Source: Marsupella aquatica
Taxonomy: Eukaryota > Marchantiophyta
NCBI GenBank assembly: GCA_973895155.1
Contig: OZ316894.1
Location: 14,384,001-14,448,000, forward strand
Direction: 5' to 3'
DNA length: 64,000 nt
Below are positions 8,861-20,500 of the stretch, in pieces (the stretch's first letter is position 1; every line of letters begins with the position of its first letter). The translations under genes were made by a program, and so were the position numbers. The notes under the pieces were generated by a model, which saw only the letters and a list, made by a program, of their open reading frames with translations, was not told where the DNA came from and did no database searches.

Positions 8861-11800
8861 CGTTATCAGCACATAGCTCTCCACGAGCAATCTTTTCTTT
8901 GAGAGAAAGGCCAGATTTTCATTGAGTGTTTATAGATTTGACATAACTGCCCCTCCCAAGAAGCTATGGATGAGAACTTCTCGATCACATTTCTAATTTT
9001 AGGTTTAACAAGGACGTTTGTGATTCCTCCAAATGTCATTGCGGAAGCCATGGACTACCTATGCCGAACCATGATGGACCGATCTCATAAGGACATCGAA
9101 GATCACTTAAGGAGGCACCAGAAAGAGCGAGAGAAAACGATTAAGCAAGAATCAAGAAAGAGTCGGTGCGAGAGAAAGCACTGGCAATGAACATTGGTAA
9201 GGCGCTGACAAAGAGAATCGAAAGTATTAAGGATTGAGGCGAGAAACAATAAGGATTGAAGGTGAAGAAACCCCTCTGGAAACGACCTTTAAATCTGAGA
9301 AGAAACGAAACAAATTCTGATAAGGATAGCAGATAAGGAAAATTACAGAGGATCGAGGCATAAATCGATCGAGAGAGGAGGAAAGGCACGAACAAAACAG
9401 AGGATCGAATGCAACCATTCAAAGACTGAGAGCGCATTCCATAAGGACAGCATTGAACAGAGACAAGAATTGAAAAGCAGTACCGCAGAACAGAATCCAT
9501 AAGAAAAGACTGAACCTCACCCCACTGATCGAAGGCGAAAAAAAAAAATTCAAGCAGCAAAAGCATCGGGAGGCACTGGCGAAGAAGCATAAGAGAAATG
9601 AATCGATCTAAAGCGAAGAAAATCGAAGCGCCAGCGCGAAACTGAAGGCAAACAGAAACCCATAAGGACAATCGAATCAAGATTGGAAGATTGAAAACTC
9701 GGGAGAAATACAAGAGCAGAAAGAGAAAGGAAAAACAAATACTCAGGGGGAGTGGGCTATTCGCACATCCCCTGGTCTACAACTTGAGACAACAAGAACT
9801 TGAATTGAGAGAGAAAATTCGATGATGATGAAACAAGAATAGCATAAAGAAGCCACGCAACCGATGCGAGCGAGGGAGCGATAAGACACGTCACGGAAGG
9901 AGAAAAGAGGGAATTTCCGTGCTGCCAAAGTTGCGACTGCACCAAAGAGAATCAGAGGAAAAGCAACTAGGAAAGAAACTACCGAGCGATCGAGGGGCGC
10001 AAGAGCGCTAACAGCACAGATCAGCCCAAAGTAGAAGGAGTCTTTACGAAAAGGCGAACACCCTTGAGGAAAGTAAGGAGGATAGCGATGACCAATGGAA
10101 GTCCCAAAGTTACGGCACCTATAGCACAGAAGGACACAGAATGCCAGTTTCGGTAAATAGTTCTCGTGAGATTGGCAGTATGCATGGACGACATGGAACA
10201 ATCCACGACCAGGGGTAGGGGCATTGGTGTTATGAACTTACGAGTTGACCATTGGGAGCCAGTGCCTACAGGGTTCGCTTCTTGAGGATCACACAATGAC
10301 TTCCCGGGATTCAAATCGGAGAGATGATCTACCCACAATACACCGAATAAATCACTGGAGATAGCGTAGGCAGGTCCAGCAAATTACCCTCAGTCGCCAT
10401 TGCCCCTTCTGGAGAGCAACGATGGGTCTGTTTGAGAGCAACTAGTACCCTGGAGGAAGATGCTAAAGAAGAACGATCGGACCCAGATACGATTCGGCAC
10501 ACAATAATAAGGACAGGGGAACAAACATCAAGGAGGCCCAAGTCATTCGAGTAAGATAGCGCACCCAAAATGATACAAGTGCCGTATCAATTTAGACAAA
10601 CAAGGATAACAAGGCACTAACGTCGATGGCATTCAACATGAAATATCGAGGAGGGCCTAGAGATAAGAACCCAAAATGTCGAAAGAAGACGGCACAATTC
10701 ACGGGACACAAACAGACCACCACAGACCAAAATAGTGATGCAATGTGGAGGCGTCAAAATTTGGAAAGGAATGCAGCAAGAAGTGAAGTAGAGGGACGGA
10801 ATGAAGGAAGGAACCATGCCACAATAAGCGAGTGAAGCAAAAAAACAAAAAAAAAGGAGTACAACAAAAAGAAGCCATCAAACCAAAGGAAAGTCCTCCA
10901 CCTTTTCTTCTAAGCAGACCATTTTACACTAAGGAATGGAGAACTAAAGAACAAAGAGACTTTCTCTTCAAAAGGCAAGAAAAACCAAACAACAAGGCAT
11001 GAAGTAAGGACATAAAGAAAGAAACTAAATTACAGAACCTACATGGCGACAAATGATGATTACTTCCACCAATTAATTTCATAAATTCAGGGGGAGAATT
11101 GTTTTTCCCAACGTGCCTACTGCACTTAAAAGTTAAGCTCTGTGCCTACTACACATGGAAGCCAATGAGTGCCTACTGCACATGGAAGTAAATGACAAAT
11201 TGAGGGGGAGACCTCAAGTAAGACTTGACATCAAGCAATGTAACCCATGGGATGTGCCTATTGCACAAGTGCCTTTCGCACCAATGAATACCTAAAAATG
11301 GAACTCTATTCCATGCATATGGCAAATCATGAAATCTAAGGAATTTTTATAAATGATTGAACATGGTGTTAACACAATCACTTACCAATACTTGATGAGG
11401 TATACTGGATATTAAAGTACCATATGATAATATGAGGTACAGTACCAGGTCATAAGGTACCATAAGGTGAGACATGGCATGGTAAGGCACCATAAGAGAT
11501 GGTGCGCCATACCCCAATATGATAACCCTATGTTGTGGATATGGTACGTGATGTGGTGCAAATAGGTTATGCCCACACCAAATCTAGGGTTGGACACCCA
11601 ATCCAATTCCAAGGCCATGGATTACACCATATCATCTTCATTTTGTACTAATACTTTGCTTTGTCATGGCATGTAATCGGTGACCATCAAGGAGTCTCCA
11701 TTTCCCGATTGGAAGGAGACACGAGAAACAATCAACCAAGGAAGATCTTCAACAAGCCTATAGTGCACATACACTATATGCTTAAACCCAATTATGTTAC

Positions 11801-12064
11801 ACCCATGGGGATGGTAATACTCTTTCCTCCCACAAAGAAAGTAGGGGAGGTTTTAATGAGGTTACATCCTCCACTTACACTTTACCATGCAACATGAATT
11901 ATAAGACATCCATTAGGAGAAGCTTTACATTCATAGTAGACTTGAGATGGCTGCACCATTTATAAAATAGGCTAGACATAAACAATACCTATTGTATACC
12001 ACTGAGTATACCCAAAGTAGACTCTTGATTGTAACATTTAAACCCCAATGTTACAAAGGGGGAG
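8861..12064 (+). other. Internal region of non-autonomous LTR element, non-coding
   Basis: No retroviral domain in any frame; ORFs on both strands here are background. The first 2 kb is strongly purine-biased on the plus strand, which produces spurious minus-strand ORFs rich in Phe, Leu and Ser. From 11115 to 11285 the phrase gtgcctaYtgcac recurs four to five times with spacing of about 30 bp or more, and a palindrome-rich ggtacc/ggcacc patch lies at 11440-11520. The tract CAAAGGGGGAG at 12054-12064 is the polypurine tract. Confidence 0.7.
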
Positions 12065-12207
12065 TGTTGTAACTCATACTTGAGTTAAGTCTACCTTTGG
12101 GATAACTACCTATGTAACTACCCTAACTACTTAGGCCGTAGCCACATGTACATATCCTACCAAGAGTAAAGATGGAACCAACTCTTTGTCTCATTTCTCC
12201 CACAACA
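12065..12207 (+). repeat. 3' LTR of non-autonomous element (143 bp)
   Basis: Identical copy of 8718-8860. It is followed by the second CATAG duplication at 12208-12212 and preceded by the polypurine tract. Confidence 0.93.
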
Positions 12208-12292
12208 CATAGCAGTTAATAAACTATTGTTTTGCGGTTACTAAACCGCAATCCGTGGTTTCCGGTTGGTATACTCTGTTCAACTGAGACTA

Positions 12293-12886
12293 CTACATCG
12301 AACATCTCTGTAAGCGATTGGTGGTTGGAGTCGTGGTTTCTGAACTGCCAACGGTTAAGCTTCTCAATTCTGATGTCACATGATAAACATTCAATGGATC
12401 TTCTGGTTCACTAATATTCCAAAAAATGATTACTCGTTCAGCGACGATTAGCCTCCAGCAGTGACGTTGTCGTTGATCGAGTTCTCGTCCCAACGTCAGG
12501 TTCCACTTTGATGACATGACTCCCCTGCAAAATTCTTCAATAGCTTCTTGAGTAGTCAACTGTTGTTGGAAAGTTTCACCATTCATGCCAAAAAGCTGCT
12601 GCCCTGCTTCATTCCATACTCGGCAGTCTCCCTCCCTAAGGCGGATCATAAATCAAAACATGGGCTTCCCCTTTCCTACGAGCTTACAAAAATGAGTGCC
12701 TCTATCCCTACTGAAAACGTTCGATTGTTCTTCTCCCCTTTGCCTTCGTTGTCTTGCTTTCACCCCCAGAGCGCAATCTCTGCCGTCTCCTAGCTTGGTA
12801 TCGCATCCTTCATAGCAAAACCCTAATTCGGTACTACTCCAAATAGCAAAAGTTGTCGTGCCTTCTAATGTTAGTCTCCCATCCAT
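12293..12886 (-). pseudogene. Broken ORF in LTR-like insertion, about 198 codons
   Basis: Two stretches (12886-12653 and 12649-12293) lie in the same minus-strand frame and are split only by one TGA. The peptide begins MDGRLTLEGTT and has a Trp/Glu/Arg-rich second half (VWNEAGQQLFGMNGETFQQQ, ERVIIFWNISEPEDPLNVY). I do not recognise the family. Its place about 40 bp downstream of a TATA-like box inside a solo LTR-like insertion parallels the LTR-embedded ORFs of families A to C, but no sequence similarity to them is evident. Confidence 0.35.
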
Positions 12887-12993
12887 CTTACTAAGCTATT
12901 TCCACCTGCTACTGATCCCCTTAAATACTTGATCTATTATCTTTCGCTTGACGTTTCTCCACTAATTCTACTTAATTATTTCCTTGGTTTACA

Positions 12994-12998
12994 CGGGG
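12994..12998. repeat. Target-site duplication CGGGG, right copy
   Basis: Partner of 7549-7553; see that entry. Confidence 0.85.
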
Positions 12999-13500
12999 CA
13001 ACAGGTTGAGAAACCGCACTTGTGCCGTAAGTGATGGACACATAGTTTGGTGACCAATGTTGTCTCCAAATCTCAATATCAGCCAAATGGGACTTCCACA
13101 ACTCATGGTAATCATCCATGGGTGGACTCTCCAAATGCTGAAATAACCTTTAAGTTTCCATGCCATGAAAGGTGTAAACAATGTGGCATTACGCATCGTT
13201 TGCATATCACACCATGTATCAAACTCTTGGATGAAATCATCCAAATCAATTGTGCCAACTTCACCAGAGTGTCTCCTAGGGCCCTTAGTGGACCCATATG
13301 TCTCCTCCATATCCCACAACAATGGTGCAACAACCTGATGATGAGGAGAGTTGGCTATAGAGCCCTCGTCAGAATCACTATCTGAAGCTCCACTGGTATC
13401 TGCTAGCAATGTCGTTGGCCGAAACTGCACTCCACTTTGAGTGAAACCAGTCCGTTGTTCACCAAGTAGCTTTGCATTATTGGAAGACTCCGTGATTCCA
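12999..13500 (-). pseudogene. Gag, N-terminal part of methyltransferase-bearing element
   Basis: The minus-strand ORF 13430-12972 contains FRPTTLLADTSGASDSDSDE and then DLDDFIQEFDTWCDMQTMRN and FTPFMAWKLKGYF, the start of a plant gag capsid domain (usual pattern: F...W...............F..fl.g.A..W). The reading frame extends upstream to about 13497. A frame change near 13150 separates the WKLKGYFSIW stretch from the downstream NIGHQTMCPS frame. It rejoins 7548 once the 7554-12993 insertion is removed. The upstream flank is the 50-bp array, so the true start codon is unclear. Confidence 0.6.
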
Positions 13501-13507
13501 AAACCCT

Positions 13508-13840
13508 AGGCCACAGGCCGTGGGCTGTGGGTACCTACCCACACAAACAAGATGAATCGGCCACAGGCCATGGGCTGTGGGTGCCAACCCACACAACCAA
13601 GATGAATCGGCCACAGGCCGTGGGCTGTGGGTGCCAACCCACACAACCAAGATGAATCGGCCACAGGCCGTGGGCTGTGGGTGTCTACCCACGCAAACCA
13701 AACTGCGAGAGGCCACAAGCCGTGGGCTGTGGGTGCTAGCCAAGCTGCAAGAGGCCACAGGCTGTGGGCTGTGGGTGCCACCCCACACAACCAAGATGAA
13801 TTGGCCACAGGCCGCGGGATGTGGGTGCCTCCCCACCAAG
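13508..13840. repeat. Tandem array, seven units of about 50 bp
   Basis: The phrase TGGGCTGTGGGT recurs at 13521, 13571, 13621, 13671, 13723, 13765 and, as a variant, 13815. Spacing is 50, 50, 50, 52, 42 and 50 bp. Units also share GGCCACAGGCC (self-complementary but for its central base) and CCCACACAACCAAGATGAAT. The middle units are almost identical; the outer ones have drifted. There are no unique spacers. The array abuts the 5' side of the gag remnant and is open in several frames, so it inflates ORF calls on both strands. Confidence 0.9.
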
Positions 13841-15400
13841 ACTCTCTTTGCTCAAGTCATGCGCCAAACATGCCGCAATTGATGGGCAAATCACTAATCA
13901 CTATTTGTCGTTTCCTCTGTGCCCTAAGTCACAGCCGCCTCGCCTCTCCGCGGTGCCTTATCTTGTCACGCGCCGCCAACACAATTCACCAACATTCAAC
14001 ATCGTTTCCTTCATAGAAACGTACTATCCATCAACAAGGAACTTGATGCAAATCAGAACTGCATCCTACAAAAATTGTAAACATAATCAACTGTCGGGCT
14101 CTCAATCAAACCGCCTCAATCAAAACCTCAAAGAGTCGCACATCCGACTACTTTCCCTTCACAAAATAGGATCATACGCCACTATCTGTCTCGCACAAAT
14201 TGTCGACAGCAACATCCGCTTGTTGATCACACAATCAGTCCTCCATGATGCAGCAACGCATATCCATGAAGACCGCAACTCCAAAACCGCAACTTAGCAA
14301 CAACAACTTGAAGCTGCACTTGAACTACGCAAGCGCCGCACCAACTTGCAATAGATTGAGATACCAACGATCCGTTCAATAACAACACCCGATCCGAGCT
14401 ACCACGAATCGTCAACAACAAAACCAAAATGAAATCAAACTTCTGTCTGCACAGTCTGCACAACAGAGTTCGAAGCTCATCTTTTGATGTAATCTTCAAT
14501 AGCAATCGAACAATGATTGATGCCAATCAAACACACAATCCTGCCCGACTTGATCACACACTTATGTCAAGCCAAACACACCTTGCGCCTCAAGGAATCC
14601 ACGTTACGTACACACAACCTAGACAGTCACACGATAACCGCTAGAGTTTGTGCTCGAAAGGCTCAACATCAAAAGATGAGACCTCTGAGCCAACACAAAG
14701 AGATATATAACTATCCCTCACAAACATACACTAACCCTAAAACACTTAGATAACACACATATGAAAGCCTCAAACCTACATAGTCTGATATCCTATACTA
14801 CCACTCATAATGGTGTGACAAGCATTTTTCTATAAAAATCAAGATTTGTCCCCTATTTTCCTAGTGGAAATTGTTATATTGGTTGACAGGTCATTGTGGT
14901 GCTTATTTCCCCCTTCTGTGGGAGTTTTGCGATCTACTATAAACATAAAAATATTCTTGAAAAAAATTGAGTTAATTTTGCTTTTGCTCATTGATCAAAC
15001 TACTTGAGGCGCTATGAGTAAATTGTGAAGAGCTTAGTCTACACATAAGTTTATTTACCATAAAGGCCAGATAAGGCCTACAAATATCTAAACATACCTT
15101 ACATATTTTCTGTTTTTTTATTGAATTAAAAAAATGTTTAAAGTGACTAGCTTGAAGGAATAGAATATTAAGAGAATACAATGAGGCTTGCAATCAATGA
15201 TGGTACATGGTACCCTTGGACAAAAATGAAGAGATGGTGCCTTGACATGATACTTTTGGATAGTTGGACAGAAGTGATGATCTGACATGGTATTTTTGTA
15301 TACAAGTGTAAAACATAATATCCAAGTATATATGTGTGTTTGAGTCAAGTCTATCTAAGTTTGGTTTGTCCATGGGGGTTTCATAGACAACTACCAGTCC
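13841..15400. other. Intergenic, no gene seen
   Basis: Mixed composition. No ORF with coding character on either strand, no tRNA-like structure and no transposon end recognised. The upstream (5') LTR of the methyltransferase element would be expected in the first part, but there is no second copy in the window to define it. Confidence 0.4.
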
Positions 15401-15404
15401 ATCC

Positions 15405-15505
15405 TGGCTTTTAGTTCAGAATGTGGAGATCAAGCCTATTACCTTTTACTTAAAAAAAAGGTTTTTAGTTCAGAATGTGGAGATCAAGCCTATTACCTTT
15501 TTAAT
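15405..15505. repeat. Direct duplication, about 55-bp period
   Basis: TTTTAGTTCAGAATGTGGAG, running on through atcaagcctattacctttt, occurs at about 15409 and again at about 15464, each followed by a run of A. It is a local tandem duplication without coding potential. Confidence 0.85.
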
Positions 15506-15803
15506 TTAAAAAAATGTTAGCTCCACTAGAATTGGAGATCAAGCCACATGCATTGGAGCATTAACGGACTGTATTTGTAGGTTACTAAGTTTTGCACCAT
15601 CATCATGTGCAACAAAGTAATCTCTCAAAGGCAACCGGAGCAGTGTCACTTGTTCCTTAGTGCGTGGAGTCGGCCAGGTAGCACGGAGAGAGAGACCTCC
15701 AACAAGGAAGGATTATCTTAGTAAGTCTTAGGGCCATCTTGCATGTGTGGGTCTTTAAGTGGTCAGGTGGCTCCTTTGGAATGAGCGAGAGTTTCCTGCC
15801 TCA

Positions 15804-15817
15804 CCCCCCCCCCCCCC
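15804..15817. repeat. Poly-C tract of 14
   Basis: Fourteen consecutive C residues, followed by acacttgag. A simple homopolymer; its length in the assembly may be uncertain. Confidence 0.9.
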
Positions 15818-16151
15818 ACACTTGAGCCCAGTATTCACCGCTATAATGGTGGAGTTTCAAGGGCAACAGCTGGACACTTTCCGCCCTTAGGTCCTGTCCT
15901 TTGAAATCAAATAGAACAGACAGATTGAACAAGAAATGACAAAAAAGCACACACAAGAAAAAGATTAAGCAGCAATCTCGCAATTTAGGGAGTGCAAAGG
16001 TCCGATTTTTGGAAGACCTCATACGTGCAAGACAGCTATTATTTAGTAAACATTTTAGGTGCGGAAACGTCGCGACTCAATAATAAAGCTTGGCGAAAGT
16101 AGCGACTACTGAGATGACATACCCGACCAATTCTTCTACGATTTTGAAAAG

Positions 16152-16291
16152 AGCGCGTGTTTGTCTTTAGGGAACTACAATCCGTAAGGGAAGACAAAGG
16201 CGTTTCAGTTCGGTCCGGGAGCGCGTGTTTGTCGTATCTTTGGGGAACTACAGTCCGAAGGGAAGACAAAGGCGTTTCTGTTCGTTCGGGG
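16152..16291. repeat. Tandem duplication, about 70-bp units
   Basis: Two units beginning GCGCGTGTTTGTC and sharing GGGAACTACA, GAAGGGAAGACAAAGGCGTTT and GTTCG (16152-16220 and 16221-16291), about 90 percent alike by eye. It lies in the 5' flank of the ATPase gene, 1.3 kb upstream of its ATG. No ORF is conserved between the units beyond the duplication itself. Confidence 0.8.
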
Positions 16292-17548
16292 TAAGTTGCG
16301 GATTCGTGTAAAACCAGCCCAGGAAGGAGCATATCGCACAATGTATGAGTGGGTTGATTTCAAAAAAATGTCAAGTGATACTAGCCAATGACATTTAGAT
16401 GATTGCCAATGTTCTATGAAGGTTGGAAATACGTGCCTGGTCCTTCCGAGCGTTGAGATCGACTTTGGCACCGACTGACGATTGCGATGCGAATAGGGGG
16501 GTGGCGCTCGATCAGGGTATTGAATCTGAACAGCCCCTGCCGTAGTTTTGCAAGTTTCTCGTAAATCTTCTCTTCTTCTCAGCGAGTTACTCCTGCGACC
16601 TTCCTTTTGAAGATTCGTTTTCTTGGTCATAGTCAATTGAGTATCCTCTGTCCAGCACCGGGGCCTTCCCAGCTGAGATACACAATCCTCTGTTCGGGGG
16701 TTTGGAGGGAATTGTGATTGAATTACGGTAGGCTGCAATCTCCCCCCCTCGGCTCGCGAGAAAAGATTAGGTCACAGATTCGCCGTTAATGTTGTGCTCT
16801 AGGATGTTTGTCATCAGAGCTTTCCTTTGCTACTGGCTGAACAATGAATGATACCGTGGTACATTTGGAATCGAAGGTGCTGCTCGTGTGGTGTTAACAT
16901 AGTACTCGCTCTTACTCGGTGTTCCTATTCTCAAGGCTTGGTACTGGACCTTAGGGTTAGGCCGAGCATTCTATTTGCCGAACTTCCGAACAGTTGCGAA
17001 GTACTTCCCTCATAGGCCGACGTCAAGTTTGTTGTATGGCTTGGGCACAGTTTACCCGGTGAGGGTTGCTTCACGAGTTGCAGATATCCCAGTTTTTAAT
17101 TGCAGAGTTCCACTTTGAAAGAAGTGGCGAGTGGAGGTTTAGTTGACCTTACATCGCGTGTATGGTTGTATCTCTGGCCAGTGTTTCAAGGTCTCTTTGT
17201 GTTGGTCTAGAGACGCGAATGCTGTAAGTTTGATCATAATTGTTGTGCACTTTGTGTCCGCAGAACTACGTGACTCTTTGGAAGTTCTAGACCGACGCCA
17301 ATAATTTTTCTCTCACATCATAGCCATAGGAAGGAGTTCGTATACTCATGACCCTCTACTAGGGAGCGGTATGTAGTTGGAATCTAAGCATGTGAAGCCC
17401 TGTACGCTTGTGTGGATTTACAGTTTTTTTTTATGCCGTGGCGTCAACATCTGCGCTCCAAGATATTTTTAAATCGCCGTTTACATGGAAGTCCTTTCGG
17501 GCCTTCTTTGATCCATCTTCTTTTTAATACCTTCGTGGCGATTTGCAG
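16292..17548 (+). other. Upstream region of the ATPase gene, likely promoter and 5' UTR intron
   Basis: No convincing protein-coding exon. A strong acceptor, gcgatttgcag, ends at 17548, nine bases before the ATG at 17558, which suggests that the 5' leader is spliced. The donor and first exon cannot be chosen among several GT sites between 16700 and 17400. No clear TATA box was found. Confidence 0.45.
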
Positions 17549-17557
17549 GCCTGAAGA

Positions 17558-20500
17558 ATGGAAGGAAGTACAGATCGTGCATTTCACTGGGTGACTCTAG
17601 CATTGGCAGCTGGACTTGCAGCGGGAACTGCAGCTGCTGTAACATCAGCCGCATTTCCGTATGCTTTTGGGGCAGCCTTCACTGTGTTGCGGTCTAAGAG
17701 AAAGAAAGAACAGCGAGAGCACCGTCACCGCTCTAAGGCCGAAAAGGTTAAAAGGACAACCAGTAAGCCGAAAGAAGGTCAAGCTTACAGAGCCGCAATA
17801 CGGAGCGGTCTCTTAAATTGGAAAGACATAGATGTTACTTTTGAAAAATTTCCGTATTTTGTTAAGTAAGTAGCTATTCCATGTCCCCCTTATTTTACTA
17901 ATAAAACCTAGTGATTTCGATGCTCAAAATCGATAGAAGGACTCGTGTTTTTCTCGAAAGAATTTGGCTGATTGGAAGTCAAGGAACGTTTCTTTCAGTT
18001 GAGTTCGATGGGAATGGGTCTCACTTGGATCGTCAGTTTCTATCTGTGAGCTTCAACCATTTGGTCGTTAATAAGTTTGCTTGAGCTTAGTCAGTAAAGT
18101 TCACTCGTTTACGAATTGACGACAATGAATGGAAGTTCTCAAAGCATCTGGGGCATCCGCCTCTACGTGAAGTGGAAAATGATATTCTTGTTCTGTTTGA
18201 CAGTGACAATACAAAATCTGCACTTCTAGATTCCATGTATGTTTATCTCAAGCGACCAGAATTTACGAAGTACACAGCTGATCTCACGTCTGTGAGCCCA
18301 CGAATTCTTCTTACAGGTCCAACAGGTCTGTTCATGTCTGGAACTACTTTCTATTGCACCATCTTGTGTACTCGTACGACCATATTTGTGGGATTTGCTG
18401 TTAGTGAAGTATGGACGATCTGTTTTTCTTTCTTGTCGTGACTTAGTCAGTTTTAAGCATCAGTGGTGGTTTTTATTGTTTGGGAGTGGTAGGTGTAATT
18501 CAGACCACCGTGACTAACGTAGTAGTCCTGCTGTACCCAAATATTGTGGCCGGTATCTAATTTTGTTTGTCTCCGTTGTAAGTGTCATCTCGATTCTGAG
18601 AGTCAGAAGATCAAATATGTCCTCTTAGTTTCAGCATGGTTGTATGGAAACTTTTTAGGGTCCGAAATATATCAAGAACATTTGGTGAAAGGGTTGGCTC
18701 ATCAGTTACAGGTCAATTTATTGATATTTGACAGCACACGGGTTTCCTTGGAGGTATGGCTTAAATGTTACCCTGTGTTCCATGACTCAATTGCAATAAA
18801 AGAGAATTTTGTCGAAATTCTAGACCGTTTGGAATTCTTTACCTATTTTTCTCCACGTATTTGTGGAGTTCTCATTCAAATATGAGGCTGGTTTAAGGGC
18901 ATGTCTGTTTTGTTCCGGCTCTTGTTTGACCTCGGATGCTTTATGCAATGTTTCTTGGCATCTGACTGCGATCATAGTTTGAAAGTATTCTCTACCACGA
19001 TCCTGCGCTCTTAAAGTTGCATTAATGAACTCACGTACACATAGTTTGCTCTTTGCTCTCCTTTGGCATGCTTTCACATTAAAGTAACCTGCATTTTGGA
19101 GCTTACCTATTCAGGCCAGTGAGTCAGTTCCAGGAAGTTTGGAAAGGATTGCAGAGGGTTCATCAGCGGCAAACCAGCTCTCAACAGACGCATCTGTCGA
19201 GCTACCCGTGGATGCCAGTCCTAATGACATGAAGGATTTGGTATGAATAAAAATCTCTCCACCGTTGTTTGCACACAAAATTTCCAGTTTTATCTGCAGT
19301 GTAATTCCCACTCCTTACAATTTCTTTATCCTGGCACTTGTGCCAATCGATTCTCTCCGTCCCCTTTTCCGATTCGGATCTGTCGATTTTTCCAATTTAA
19401 TCCCGTTTCTGACCCCGCATCCTCAAAGAGGGTAGGGCGTATCAGTATTGCAACTGGGCCAAGGTAGACGACGATCATGACCTCCTCCACACTTGTGGTG
19501 GAACTATATCGCAGTTTTTTGGCCACGGCGACTGTAAATGACTGTCTTAGGACTTTCTCGTCTATGAAAACTAGGCCTGTGTAAGGAATGGCAGCCGTTC
19601 CTAACAACAGAGCATATTTTAATGAAAAGTTAGCGGGTTTAATAACTCTATTTCCTAATTGTTAGTTTCAAGGATTGCACACATGCAACTATTTTTCCTA
19701 GATAGTTGGAAAGGTCTTAGTTCTGAGACCATGGTTCACGTAGCTGGAATGCATCTAACACCAGGAGCGTCATGAGTTCCGATAAATTTCATTTGTCTTA
19801 GCGACAAATTGCAGGTAATAGAAAAGATGTTCTTAGAATTTTTTGTAGGAAGATAATCTCGTTCTTTTTTCTGACTCTCCCAATACTAACTGGATTTGCA
19901 GGGCAGCAGCGATTGCCTGTCATCTTCTTCTGATGGAAAGCCGGAGACTCTGAAGGCATTGAGAAGTACATCTATGCTTGCGCATTCGAAAGACGTGGAC
20001 ACAGATGCAGCGCAGGTGGCGCCACTACCCCAGTTACGATCTAAAAGCAAAGGAGAAGCCCATTTAGATGCGAATTCCTTGGTCACAGTTGTTGCTGCAG
20101 CTGCCACTGCAGCCTCAACTTCAACTACAGTGGATTCTCGGCGCTTGCTCAAGAAAGGTGAGGAAATATTTTGCCTCACTTATTTTTCTTGTTTGGACGA
20201 AGGCCAGCATATGTGTGGAAAGTTATTTAGACGTGCTCTGCGTCGTAATTTATTACTATCTCATCGATGAGTGAATGAGACCTCTGATGACCTCCACCCA
20301 GGAGAAGGTATTCAAGGAGCTATTTTTTAGGGTTATGAGCTAAATGAAATTTACAACTCACGATGCTTGCAGAAGTAGTTAAACTCTAGTTTTACTACTT
20401 CTGGAGGCCCTGTTTGTAAAGGACCTAAAATGGGAGAAAATGAATGAACTGCTGTGACGTCTACTTTAACGTCCAACAGGGATATGGGACATGGAGTACA

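Larger units (their letters stand above)
8718..12207 (+). mobile_element. Young non-autonomous LTR retrotransposon, 3490 bp
   Basis: Two 143-bp LTRs (8718-8860 and 12065-12207) are identical base for base, start TGTTGTAACTC, end CCCACAACA, and are flanked by the 5-bp duplication CATAG (8713-8717 and 12208-12212). After the 5' LTR comes CGTTATCAGCACATAGCTC, like the primer site region of many plant copia elements. Before the 3' LTR is the polypurine tract AAAGGGGGAG. The 3.2 kb interior has no gag or pol ORF; it is A-rich on the plus strand in its first half. Short LTRs and no coding content fit a TRIM/LARD-type parasite of a copia element. LTR identity implies recent insertion. Confidence 0.92.
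7554..12993 (-). mobile_element. LTR-like insertion (probable solo LTR, 1.94 kb net) into gag
   Basis: On the plus strand it begins TGTTAAACAC and ends GGTTTACA, with 5-bp CGGGG duplications on both sides. Net of the nested element 8718-12207 and its duplication it is about 1.94 kb. I see no second terminal repeat, polymerase or integrase, so a solo LTR is the simplest reading. On the minus strand a TATTTAAG box near 12925 precedes a broken ORF (12886-12293), a layout that recalls the coding LTRs of the other families. A DNA transposon is less likely, given the 5-bp duplication and TG/CA ends. Confidence 0.65.
4684..13500 (-). mobile_element. Decayed gypsy-like element with a C5-methyltransferase module (minus strand)
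   Basis: Reading on the minus strand, gag (13430 to 12999, then 7548 to about 6300), zinc knuckles, aspartic protease (6292 to 5459) and a cytosine-5 DNA methyltransferase (5340 to 4684) follow each other. Reverse transcriptase is not in the window, because the family A element cuts the unit at 4684. The gag is interrupted by the insertion 7554-12993, flanked by CGGGG; taking that out rejoins one gag frame. No LTR of this element could be identified. Many frameshifts and stops show it is old. Confidence 0.75.

Noticed and set aside
9141-9713. 190-codon minus-strand ORF rich in Phe, Leu and Ser
   Set aside because: It lies in the purine-biased, non-coding interior of a non-autonomous LTR element on the opposite strand; composition explains the open frame.
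13508-13840. CRISPR-like repeat array
   Set aside because: The whole 50-bp unit is repeated without unique spacers, and the context is a plant retroelement.
15801-16022. Minus-strand ORF ending in the poly-C tract
   Set aside because: Low-complexity and not conserved; the glycine run is only the homopolymer.
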